From the NCBI RefSeq assembly GCF_900167075.1, contig NZ_FUWH01000003.1, forward strand, positions 62,001 through 126,000: 64,000 bases of DNA. The letters run 5' to 3'. The stretch is from Sediminibacterium ginsengisoli. GTDB lineage: Bacteria > Bacteroidota > Bacteroidia > Chitinophagales > Chitinophagaceae. Below the pieces are notes generated by a model. It worked only from the letters and a program-made list of their open reading frames with translations. It did no database searches and was not told where the DNA came from. How positions within the stretch are numbered: position 1 is the stretch's first letter; each line of letters starts with the position of its first letter. Positions 43,430-50,608 of this stretch are shown piece after piece. Both the position numbers and the translations under genes were made by a program.

Positions 43430-43550
43430 GGTATAAAGATAAAAACCAGGGACCGGAGTTTACAGGCCGTTAACAAACGATAACAAAGTGTAACCGCACT
43501 TAACACCCGGAATGATGCAGATGATCAAACTTCGTATCAAAATCAAGATT

Positions 43551-44774
43551 ATGAAAAAGATATGCTTCCTTCTGCTGCTTACATACGCGGTGCTGAAAGT
43601 TCCCGCACAGCAGACCATGCTTGCTGCCGGCAGCCGCTTTCCCGATGTGATGATCACACAGATCAGCAATGCTCCTGTAAAGTCATTGTTCCTGAACGGG
43701 GAAAAAGACAACAAATTCTATATCCTCAATTTCTGGGGAACCTGGTGCAGCCCCTGTATTCCTGAAATGGATGCACTGGCAAAACTGCAGGTGAAGAACA
43801 ACAGGATCCGCGTGGTAGCTATTTCCGATGACGATGCAGGCAGGAAGGCAAAATACCTGGCCAGTAAACCATCCGGGCTTTGGCTTGCTACAGACACCAC
43901 CTACCAGCTGTACAAAATGCTGAACCTGGCCAGCGTGGGGCATAGCGCCATTATCAGTCCGGATAAAATGATTGTAGCTGTGGTACGTACGGATTCCATT
44001 AACCAGCGGCTGATCGACAAGCTGTTAAAAGGTGAAACCGTTGCGAGCAATGCGAAGACCAATGAACCGAAAATACAGGCGGCCGGCGATCCTTTTGGCG
44101 TAGACTCATTAACGAAGCATAGTTTCAGCATCAGGGGGTACCAGGTTGGACAGCGACCAATGGGAAGAGTATATTTCGACATTCCATGGTTCAAAGACAG
44201 GCGGGCCAGTTGGTTCAATGTTGGTATAGGTAACCTGTACCGTGCGGCCTATGGCATCAAGACTTATGGTAAGCAGGAGTTTTACGATGCATCTGTGAAA
44301 AAGGAGGAAGTGAACGGTCACGACATGAACAACAAAAACGCATTCTACTGCGTGGATCTGCTGGTGGATTCATCACAGAAAGAGCAGTTCTATCCCATAC
44401 TGCAGCAATACCTGAACCAGTTCTTACCCGTGAAAGTAAGGCAGGAAAAACGCATGCTGGATGTATATGTGCTGAAGCAGAAGCCGGGGGCAACCATTGG
44501 CTTTACAGCATCCACCGCAGAAAATTCATCCTATGGTTTCAGCGGCCGCGGGTTTGAGGGAACGAAGCAGCGCCTTGCCGATTTCGCAGGTAATTATCTT
44601 TCGAATGAAATGGAACTTCCGGTACTTGATGAAACAGGCCTGACAGGTTATTACGACATCAAAACAAGTGTGGAACTCCGCACCACGGAAGGTATACGTA
44701 AATCGATAGACGCATTGGGGCTGGTACTTGAAAAAGCACAGCGCGAGATGCCGGTGATTGTTTATTATAAATAG
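43551..44774 (+). CDS. Exported TlpA-like thioredoxin fused to a DUF3738 domain
   Basis: A 407-aa protein with signal peptide (ending KVPAQQ), a thioredoxin domain with WGTWCSPCIPEMD (active site CSPC) at about residues 60-70, and a C-terminal region from about 180 resembling DUF3738, with FDIPWFKDRRASWFNVGIG and a terminal TEGIRKSIDALGLVLEKAQR. Redox-active and envelope located. It diverges from the two-component system. ATG 43551 puts the signal at the N-terminus. Confidence 0.82.
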   Translation: MKKICFLLLLTYAVLKVPAQQTMLAAGSRFPDVMITQISNAPVKSLFLNGEKDNKFYILNFWGTWCSPCIPEMDALAKLQVKNNRIRVVAISDDDAGRKAKYLASKPSGLWLATDTTYQLYKMLNLASVGHSAIISPDKMIVAVVRTDSINQRLIDKLLKGETVASNAKTNEPKIQAAGDPFGVDSLTKHSFSIRGYQVGQRPMGRVYFDIPWFKDRRASWFNVGIGNLYRAAYGIKTYGKQEFYDASVKKEEVNGHDMNNKNAFYCVDLLVDSSQKEQFYPILQQYLNQFLPVKVRQEKRMLDVYVLKQKPGATIGFTASTAENSSYGFSGRGFEGTKQRLADFAGNYLSNEMELPVLDETGLTGYYDIKTSVELRTTEGIRKSIDALGLVLEKAQREMPVIVYYK

Positions 44775-44791
44775 CGCAGATTATCTGAGCG

Positions 44792-44820
44792 AAGCCGCCT
44801 TAAACGGGCGGCTTTTTTAT
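44792..44820 (+). terminator. Intrinsic terminator
   Basis: AAGCCGCC (44792-44799) pairs with GGCGGCTT (44807-44814), followed by TTTT. Confidence 0.88.
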
Positions 44821-44876
44821 TCTCTGCATGAATTTATTTAACTTGATAAGCAGAATCCTTCATTCAATAATACACC

Positions 44877-45692
44877 ATGCAGTACAACACATTTGATCCG
44901 GCTCCCGATTTAAGCGCTGTGATCAAATGTTACTGGACACTCGAATACGCATCCAAAGAAACACCTCAGAAGCAAACCATTGTTCCCGATGGTTGCATGG
45001 AAATGATCTTTCACCATGGCGATCTGTACCGGCAATACGTGGAAGATGGCAGCAGTATTATTCAGCCAGCCGCTTTTGTTTTCGGCCAGCTGACAGCTCC
45101 GCTTGAAATAGAACCCACAGGCAACACGGGCATTTTTGCAGTCCGCTTTCAACCCAACGGTTTCACGCCTTTTGCAACTATTCCGCTGAAAGAAATGGAA
45201 AACAAAGCGGTTCCGCTTGAAAAACTGTTCGGCCAAGCCGGCCTTGAACTTGAACAAAAAATCTTAACGGCAGTAACCACTGAAGAAAGAATAAAAACGG
45301 TTGAAGCATTTCTCCTGAACAGGTTCATGCATGCAGACATTATTGACCAGGTTGTAAAATCGACGGTTGAAACAATATTTGCTGCAAAAGGACAACTGAA
45401 TATAAACGATCTGTCTGAGCAGACAAATATCAACCGCCGTCAGCTGGAACGGAAGTTTGCAGCCGCTATCGGGTTAAGTCCGAAACAATTATCGAAAACC
45501 ATCCGGCTGCAATATGTGCTTCACATGCTGCTGCGCGGAAGATGCACCAGTCTTACAGAGCTGGCTTATGAAGGTGAATATTACGACCAGGCACATTTTA
45601 TAAAAGATTTCAAAGAGTTCACAGGTCTAACGCCCGGGAAGTTCTTTGGAAAGCACCTTGAAATGTCGAGGCTGTTTTACAGGGAACAATAA
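44877..45692 (+). CDS. AraC family transcriptional regulator
   Basis: A 271-aa regulator. The N-terminal half matches the DUF6597-type domain that precedes AraC in many Bacteroidota (KCYWTLEY, TIVPDGCMEMIFHHGD, GQLTAPLEIEPTGNTGIFAV). The C-terminal 100 residues are an AraC DNA-binding domain (LNINDLSEQTNINRRQLERK, LTELAYEGEYYDQAHFIKDF). The start of the next gene lies 61 bases after its stop, so the two may be co-transcribed. Confidence 0.9.
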   Translation: MQYNTFDPAPDLSAVIKCYWTLEYASKETPQKQTIVPDGCMEMIFHHGDLYRQYVEDGSSIIQPAAFVFGQLTAPLEIEPTGNTGIFAVRFQPNGFTPFATIPLKEMENKAVPLEKLFGQAGLELEQKILTAVTTEERIKTVEAFLLNRFMHADIIDQVVKSTVETIFAAKGQLNINDLSEQTNINRRQLERKFAAAIGLSPKQLSKTIRLQYVLHMLLRGRCTSLTELAYEGEYYDQAHFIKDFKEFTGLTPGKFFGKHLEMSRLFYREQ

Positions 45693-45753
45693 AGTGTCGC
45701 ATTCTTACAATTTCAGAAAACCAGGCATCAGCAATTTTGTTCAAAAGCTAAAT

Positions 45754-46227
45754 ATGAAACCACGCATTCTTTTTACAGTAATTGTATTAATGATTCTTTG
45801 CAGCTGGACAGCAGCAGATCAAAACAATATGACCAAAATAAGCTGGCTCACCGGAACCTGGGAAAACAAAACGCCCAAGGGCAGCATATACGAAAACTGG
45901 AGCAGGATCAATGACCATGAGCTTGCGGGAAAAAGTTACGCGATCAGGGGAAAGGATACTGCTGTTTTCGAGAATATCCGGCTGACAGAAGAAAGTGGCA
46001 AGTTATTTTATATCCCGACCGTTAAAAACCAGAATGCCGGGTTACCGGTTCGTTTTGCATTAAAGGAGTTGTCCGATACAAAAATGGTTTTTGAAAATCT
46101 GCAGCATGATTTTCCGCAAAGGATCAGTTATACAAAGATTAGTCAGAATGAGTTGGTAGCGGAGATTTCGGGAGCGATGAATGGGAAGGAAAGGAGGCAG
46201 GAGTTTCCGATGAGGCGTCTAAAATAG
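45754..46227 (+). CDS. Exported DUF6265-type protein, 157 aa
   Basis: Signal peptide 1-22, then ISWLTGTWENKTPKGSIYEN, WSRINDHELAGKSYAI and FENLQHDFPQRISY, the pattern of a small calycin-like family annotated as DUF6265. It is probably periplasmic. ATG 45754 is chosen because it begins a signal peptide; the frame is open further upstream into the AraC gene. Confidence 0.78.
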   Translation: MKPRILFTVIVLMILCSWTAADQNNMTKISWLTGTWENKTPKGSIYENWSRINDHELAGKSYAIRGKDTAVFENIRLTEESGKLFYIPTVKNQNAGLPVRFALKELSDTKMVFENLQHDFPQRISYTKISQNELVAEISGAMNGKERRQEFPMRRLK

Positions 46228-46302
46228 AGCATTCATAGCATGAGCTTATTATATTGAGCAAAAAAACTAATGACTTGCGAATTAGAAGAAAATAATCCAA
46301 TA

Positions 46303-46581
46303 TTTCTTCTCCGCTGATGTCTCCCGCAGGGGACTCAGCGCAGCACGGACTTACCATTCTTAAAGATGCTTATCAACTCCAACTTTCAGGCAGGTGCCGG
46401 GCATTTGTCGCTCAGGCCGCTGGGCCTCGCCTTTGCGCCGTCGCTTCTTTGGCCTCTATCGAAATGTGCTGCGCATCATTTCGATTACCTACGCTTCGCT
46501 GGGCACCGAACCCAAAGAGGCACCTCTGCAAAGACTGGTAGATGTATTAAATTCTTCCGAACACCTGTGGTGGCCTCATCA
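46303..46581 (+). repeat. Dispersed structured repeat, copy 2
   Basis: Closely similar to 16775-17052 over the whole length, differing by scattered substitutions and at least two single-base insertions. The stems CGCTGA...TCAGCG and AGGCC-GCT-GGGCCT are kept. The stem ATGTGC-TGC-GCATCAT here replaces ATGAGC-TTC-GCTTCAT of copy 1: an A-T pair has become T-A. The element lies between the DUF6265 gene and the convergent DUF4145 gene. Confidence 0.75.
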
Positions 46582-46608
46582 CCAACAGTGTGGCATTGCT
46601 TTATGATT

Positions 46609-47271
46609 TTAAATTTTAAGCTTCTTATTTATTTTTGGCAATACATATATACTCTTGAGGATGTGATTAATAATATCTAGCGCATATGCTAATTTATCAA
46701 TTGACATAGATTTTATTTTATGTGCCGAATCATTACCAATTACACGTAGCTTATCAAGAATAGGCAATTCCTGTTTAGAAATTAGTCCTTGCTCATTAAG
46801 CTGATTTATCTTTTGTTGAAGGTTTCTACCTGGTATCTTTTGCTGAAGACAAACAGCTTCAATGATCATACGTAAACCAACGCCCGCCATCAATGCTGAA
46901 TTAGTAATGAACTGCGTTCTAATTTCTTCATATAGTTCATAAATTTTATTCGGAAGCATTTCTTGATCATCTGCACGTAAAAAAGTAAAGTCTTCGACTT
47001 CGAATCCTTCAGAAGTCAATGAATTATAATCAATGTATTCTGGTTCGTCCTCCAATGCATCATATAGATACTCTCTCTTGCATAGCGAAACCGTTTCGCA
47101 GCCGCCACATTCAAGAATCATATAATCAGCAAGAAAGTCAGCAGATTCCATTTTATGGGTTACTCGATAGATAAAAACTCCACGATGCTTTGTATCTCGA
47201 TTACAGTTATTGCAATGCGTGATAACAGCTTTTTTTAAGGAAATTCTTTGGGTTGTTCGTGTCTCTTTCAT
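46609..47271 (-). CDS. DUF4145 domain protein with N-terminal zinc-ribbon
   Basis: A 220-aa protein. The N-terminal part has HCNNCNRDTKH and ECGGCETVSLC (two CxxC pairs, probably one zinc). The C-terminal half, LMAGVGLRMIIEAVCLQQK and LRVIGNDSAHKI, is a DUF4145 domain, which occurs in restriction and other defence-related loci as well as alone. The gene is clearly richer in A+T than its surroundings and lies between inverted copies of the dispersed repeat, which suggests acquisition. Confidence 0.85.
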   Translation of the reverse strand: MKETRTTQRISLKKAVITHCNNCNRDTKHRGVFIYRVTHKMESADFLADYMILECGGCETVSLCKREYLYDALEDEPEYIDYNSLTSEGFEVEDFTFLRADDQEMLPNKIYELYEEIRTQFITNSALMAGVGLRMIIEAVCLQQKIPGRNLQQKINQLNEQGLISKQELPILDKLRVIGNDSAHKIKSMSIDKLAYALDIINHILKSIYVLPKINKKLKI

Positions 47272-47669
47272 AAATCAACTCTTATCAGTTTTGATTGACA
47301 TGCTTAAATATCATTTCTCTAATAATATCGTTAATCTAAGCCGTAAATCTTAAAGCAAAGCTATTATTTACCGATTTTGGAGATTGTTTAGTACATCTGC
47401 ACTCTTAGTTCGGTGTTGGGCAAAAGCAAGGTAATGGAAATAATGCGAAGCTCATTTTGATAGAGGCCAAAGAAGCGCTGGCGTAAAGAAGAGGCCCAGC
47501 GGCCTGACCGACCGGAAGCAATGAATTTAAAGCCGTTTGGAGAATTGAAAGTTCTTCCGAACAACTGGAATGATTAAATTTTATAATTTGATATTTCAAT
47601 TTGCCTACCTCTATTACGGCACGCTATATTGTAAAATTTTTTTATACTTTCATGGAAATTTAAATTTGA
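47272..47669. other. AT-rich intergenic region with repeat fragment
   Basis: Apart from repeat copy 3 (47407-47510) no gene is seen. The rest is A+T rich and should hold the promoters of the DUF4145 gene (left) and the DUF3800 gene (right); I do not see a clear -33/-7 pair. Confidence 0.4.
47407..47510 (-). repeat. Dispersed structured repeat, copy 3 (partial, inverted)
   Basis: On the minus strand it carries the core of copies 1 and 2 (TCAGGCCGCTGGGCCTC, GCCAGCGCTTCTTTGGCC and AATGAGCTTCGCATTATTTC). The right-hand part of the element is missing. It is inverted relative to copy 2, with the DUF4145 gene between them. One stem pair kept in copies 1 and 2 is broken here (A opposite A), so this copy looks decayed. 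Confidence 0.65.
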
Positions 47670-48338
47670 ATGCCTACTTACAATCTCTATTGCGATGAAA
47701 GTTGTCATTTAGAAAATGACAATATGCCTTATATGTTACTGGGGTATGTTTGTGTGCCATATAATCAAATGAGGCAACATAATGAACGTATTAAACAGTT
47801 AAAAGAACAGCACCATTTTTATGGTGAAATTAAATGGAGTAAGGTATCTAATTCACAACATAGGTTTTATAACGATCTCATTGATTATTTTTTTGCCACA
47901 GATCTCTTTTTTCGAGCTATAGTTATTAAAAAAGAAAAAATTAACAACAGTAATTTCAACCAAGATTATAATACGTTTTATTACAAAATGTATTATCAGC
48001 TTCTAAATCATAAGCTTGACACTCTTAGTCATTATAATATATATCTCGATATAAAGGACACGCTAAGCACGGGCAAAATCAATCATTTAAGATCGATTTT
48101 GCATACAAAATTTGGTGTTATTAGAAATCTTCAAAATATACATTCTAACGAAAGTGTATTCCTTCAAATTACAGATCTTATAATGGGGGCTATCGGGTAT
48201 CATTTAAGAGGAAATAAAAGAGTATTAGCGAAAACCAATTTAATTAATCGAATACAAAAGCATTCACAACATCAGATAGATAGGTCTACCCCAAAGAATG
48301 AGGATAAATTAAACTTATTTTTTATTGAATTGCAGTAA
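47670..48338 (+). CDS. DUF3800 domain protein
   Basis: A 222-aa protein with the DUF3800 layout: YNLYCDESCHLEN at the N-terminus (acidic D9 and E10), EIKWSKVSNS, the central VIKKEKIN, YLDIKDTLSTGK and a C-terminal LQITDLIMGAIGYH with another Asp. The acidic residues suit an RNase H-like metal-dependent nuclease fold. DUF3800 genes often sit in defence or mobile gene clusters. It is A+T rich and ends 11 bases before the next gene, forming a two-gene cassette. Confidence 0.87.
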   Translation: MPTYNLYCDESCHLENDNMPYMLLGYVCVPYNQMRQHNERIKQLKEQHHFYGEIKWSKVSNSQHRFYNDLIDYFFATDLFFRAIVIKKEKINNSNFNQDYNTFYYKMYYQLLNHKLDTLSHYNIYLDIKDTLSTGKINHLRSILHTKFGVIRNLQNIHSNESVFLQITDLIMGAIGYHLRGNKRVLAKTNLINRIQKHSQHQIDRSTPKNEDKLNLFFIELQ

Positions 48339-48349
48339 AGACGTTAGCT

Positions 48350-48847
48350 ATGCCATTTAATCAAATGAAGGTTTATAATCAACACCTTGAAATCGCACAT
48401 ATGAATTCCGGAGATAGAAATGCATCTTTATATTCCATTTTTAAGAGGGATATTGAAGATAATACTGCATTTACATTTCGAGGGAAACGAATAAATCCTA
48501 TTAAAGGCGAAGATATACCCATGCAAACCCTTTTTAGGCATTTAACAACAGTTATTGTGGATCAAGCAACTCGAAGTAGGGAATTTGAGATCCAGAGGAG
48601 TATTAGATTGCATTGGATAAAATTTCATACAGACGAGGTAAAAAAGGATGAAATAATGACCTTTAGCGTTGAAGACACTGACGGAATTCGCACATATATT
48701 GTTGATGTGAAAGAAAAATATGTAATCATTCTAGCTCCATACAGGAACAGGCAAGAATATTATTTGCTTACTGCTTATTACTTAGAGGGGCGAAACATTA
48801 AAAAGATCGAAAGCAAATATAAAAGACGGTTGCCAGAACTTGTATAA
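48350..48847 (+). CDS. Hypothetical protein in cassette with DUF3800, 165 aa
   Basis: I do not recognise the family with certainty. It begins MPFNQMKVYNQHLEIAHMNS, has a middle SIRLHWIKFHTD, and ends in a strand-like segment IILAPYRNRQEYYLLTAYYL followed by a basic tail. That last region recalls RelE/barnase-type (BECR) RNases, so a toxin or nuclease is possible, but no catalytic set is clear. The first bases resemble the DUF3800 gene at 47755-47774 (18 of 20), suggesting a local duplication. An internal start at Met6 or Met18 is possible. Confidence 0.6.
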   Translation: MPFNQMKVYNQHLEIAHMNSGDRNASLYSIFKRDIEDNTAFTFRGKRINPIKGEDIPMQTLFRHLTTVIVDQATRSREFEIQRSIRLHWIKFHTDEVKKDEIMTFSVEDTDGIRTYIVDVKEKYVIILAPYRNRQEYYLLTAYYLEGRNIKKIESKYKRRLPELV

Positions 48848-48851
48848 AGCA

Positions 48852-48890
48852 GAAAACGCCAAACTTCATGGTTTGGCGTTTTCCAATCTC
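48852..48890 (+). terminator. Intrinsic terminator after the DUF3800 cassette
   Basis: GAAAACGCCAAAC (48852-48864) pairs exactly with GTTTGGCGTTTTC (48871-48883) around TTCATG. The T-run is within the 3' arm. Confidence 0.8.
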
Positions 48891-49123
48891 CTTCTTCCAA
48901 ACGGAAAGATGAGCAGTGCAAAGATATCATAAAATAACAGAATTACAAGCCGCTCATCCTATAAAACGCAAAAACCATTCCTTAAAGTGTGTTAAGAAAT
49001 CAATAGATAGTCTTACGGTCAATTAGCCTGTTACATGTTAGTAATAAAACGAATATCGAATTGATTTGCAATTAGATATGGCTTTGAGCGCTTGCCATTG
49101 TTAGCTACCAACAACGGTGTACC
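48891..49123. other. Intergenic region left of the tRNA-like gene
   Basis: A+T rich sequence between two terminators that point at each other. No gene, repeat or promoter is evident in it. Confidence 0.4.
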
Positions 49124-49126
49124 GCA

Positions 49127-49163
49127 AACAAAAAAGCCCCATAGGTTTTTACACTTACGAGGC
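49127..49163 (-). terminator. Intrinsic terminator of the tRNA-like gene
   Basis: On the minus strand GCCTCGTAAG (49163-49154) pairs with CCTATGGGGC (49145-49136), with two wobble pairs and one mismatch, followed by six T (49135-49130). It lies 20 bases past the 3' end of the tRNA-like gene. Confidence 0.75.
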
Positions 49164-49183
49164 CTCTTACGATTGCTGTTAAG

Positions 49184-49357
49184 CTGTAGGGGGAGGGATC
49201 GAACCTCCACGGGGCAGTTAGCTATAGCGCAAAGTTCAGTGGTCGACCCTGGTCTTTGCCCGCCTTACAGCGGATAAAGGCTCTACACTACGTTTATCCT
49301 GTGATCCCCACCCCCGAGACAAGAGGGCATGTCTGCCAAAAATTTCATCACCCCACA
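49184..49357 (-). tRNA. tRNA gene with a 102-nt variable region (anticodon reads GUC)
   Basis: On the minus strand all canonical tRNA parts are present: acceptor TGTGGGG (49357-49351) with CCCTACA (49191-49185, one G-T pair); T8-G9; a 3-bp D stem ATG/CAT with a Leu-like D loop containing GG; anticodon stem CCCTC/GGGGG with loop TTGTCTC (T33, anticodon GUC, and unusual T at 37); T stem GGAGG/CCTCC with loop TTCGATC. Between anticodon and T arms lie 102 bases (49310-49209) instead of 4-24, closed by GGGG/CCCC and holding hairpins GGATAAA...TTTATCC and GCAAAG...CTTTGC. No CCA is encoded. The D-arm is Leu-like yet the anticodon would be Asp. Confidence 0.6.
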
Positions 49358-49402
49358 ATGTAATAAGAACTGTTTGCCACCGCTTTAACCGCTTTGACAA
49401 TA

Positions 49403-49435
49403 CAATATTAGTCAATGTTGTTGATTCATTGCAAA
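49403..49435 (-). promoter_or_regulatory. Predicted promoter of the tRNA-like gene
   Basis: On the minus strand TTTG (49435-49432) and TAATATTG (49410-49403) match the -33 and -7 elements with a 21-bp spacer. Transcription would start near 49396, giving a leader of about 39 bases before the mature 5' end. Confidence 0.6.
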
Positions 49436-49519
49436 TATTTCAACAATTATTTTGAAAGTATAGAAATTGTTTAATATTTTAGCTTATTGATTAATTTTTA
49501 TCTAAAATCATAGCTAAAA

Positions 49520-49990
49520 ATGTCTGCCAAATTGAATCTTGACAAACTTGATCTGCAGATCATCCAGGAAATGATGGAGAATGCAGATATCTCTTATGCC
49601 GACCTCGGTAAAAAATTATTCGTTTCCGGAGGTACCATCCATGTGCGCATTAAAAAACTCGAAGAACTGAAGGTAGTTAAAGGTAAAAGATTATCCGTAG
49701 ACCTGAAAGCCCTCGGTTACGATGTAATTGCATTTATCGGCATCTACCTGGAAAAAAGCTCGCTGTACGACAGTGTGGCCAAGGAACTGCGCAAGATCCC
49801 CCAGATCGTCAGGCTGAACTATACTACCGGCAATTACAGCATGTTCGCCGAAATCGTATGTAAAGACATACAGCAACTGCGTTTTGTGCTGCACGATGAA
49901 CTGCAGAAGATCAAAGGCATAGAACGTACCGAGACCTTCATTTCGCTCGAAGAAAGCCTTGACCGGAATGTTGTGGTGACGACAGAATAA
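49520..49990 (+). CDS. Lrp/AsnC family transcriptional regulator
   Basis: A 156-aa regulator with an N-terminal helix-turn-helix (LDLQIIQEMMENADISYADL, GGTIHVRIKKLEELKVVKG) and a C-terminal ligand-binding RAM domain (IAFIGIYLEKSSLYDSVAK, RLNYTTGNYSMFAEIV). Lrp-type proteins often respond to amino acids and act on several genes. The recognition helix is less canonical than that of E. coli Lrp. It ends 5 bases from the stop of the convergent DUF420 gene. Confidence 0.92.
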   Translation: MSAKLNLDKLDLQIIQEMMENADISYADLGKKLFVSGGTIHVRIKKLEELKVVKGKRLSVDLKALGYDVIAFIGIYLEKSSLYDSVAKELRKIPQIVRLNYTTGNYSMFAEIVCKDIQQLRFVLHDELQKIKGIERTETFISLEESLDRNVVVTTE

Positions 49991-49995
49991 TGATC

Positions 49996-50580
49996 CTAAG
50001 TGTAGTAAGGACTGATCATCAGGTAAACAACCGGCCCGGTAACAGCCACATAAAGCCATAATGGCCAGGTAATGCGTGCCAGCTTCCTATGTTGCGGAAA
50101 CTCGGCCGTTAAACCGCGGTAGGCTGTGAACAGGATAAAAGGCAGGATGATGGCTGCCAGGAATATATGGGTGATCAGGATAATAAAATACACTATCCGC
50201 ATGCTGCCGGCTGCAGCTTTTTCTGCATCGTCTACAATACCATTGTGGTCTGCATCGCCGAATTTTGCTTCGCCGGCTAGTAAATGGTGGGCTATATAAG
50301 AAACGAGGAACAACACCGACAGGACCAGCGCCACGATCATTATTTTCTTATGCAGCAGGTAATTGCCATTCTTCACGGTAACCAGCGCTGCTACCAGCAA
50401 TACTGCAATAATGCTGTTGATCACTGCATTGATCGTGGCAAAAATATGCACATTGAAACCCGGTGCTACTTCTACTTTTATTTTACCCAATGCTACCACA
50501 GCTGCAAAAACCACGAAGGATACCACTCCTATCAGTAATCTTGCCTGCTTGTCATTCTTCTTTATCGATGCCTGTAACAT
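49996..50580 (-). CDS. DUF420 membrane protein with an EF-hand-like loop
   Basis: A 194-aa protein with five hydrophobic segments. Family blocks: FNVHIFATINAVINSI, KKIMIVALVLSVLFLVSYIAH and the ILITHIFLAAIILPFIL helix, with conserved His residues of the heme-related DUF420/CtaM-like family that assists cytochrome oxidase assembly. Between helices 3 and 4, residues 109-120 (DADHNGIVDDAE) match the 12-residue EF-hand calcium loop exactly in spacing (D, D, N, I, D, E). It follows the SCO1 gene by 28 bases. ATG 50580 is chosen. Confidence 0.85.
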   Translation of the reverse strand: MLQASIKKNDKQARLLIGVVSFVVFAAVVALGKIKVEVAPGFNVHIFATINAVINSIIAVLLVAALVTVKNGNYLLHKKIMIVALVLSVLFLVSYIAHHLLAGEAKFGDADHNGIVDDAEKAAAGSMRIVYFIILITHIFLAAIILPFILFTAYRGLTAEFPQHRKLARITWPLWLYVAVTGPVVYLMISPYYT

Positions 50581-50608
50581 ATCAATTGTTTGTCTGTTCT
50601 TAAGTTGT

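Noticed and set aside
46317..46680. Three short overlapping frames in repeat copy 2
   Set aside because: They switch frame relative to copy 1 and overlap one another; no family match.
47405..47599. 64-codon minus-strand frame over repeat copy 3
   Set aside because: It is the same repeat core read in an unrelated frame.
49092..49277. Plus-strand reading frame with a GRDRTSTGQ segment
   Set aside because: It lies antisense over the tRNA-like gene and its terminator; a spurious frame of this sort is common opposite tRNA T arms.
49184..49357. tmRNA or group I intron in a tRNA
   Set aside because: No Ala-type tag frame or tmRNA pseudoknots are evident, and the insert lies after the anticodon arm rather than splitting the anticodon loop.
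46228..49519. Integrated prophage or ICE
   Set aside because: No integrase, transposase, att repeat or structural gene is seen; only composition and gene content hint at acquisition.
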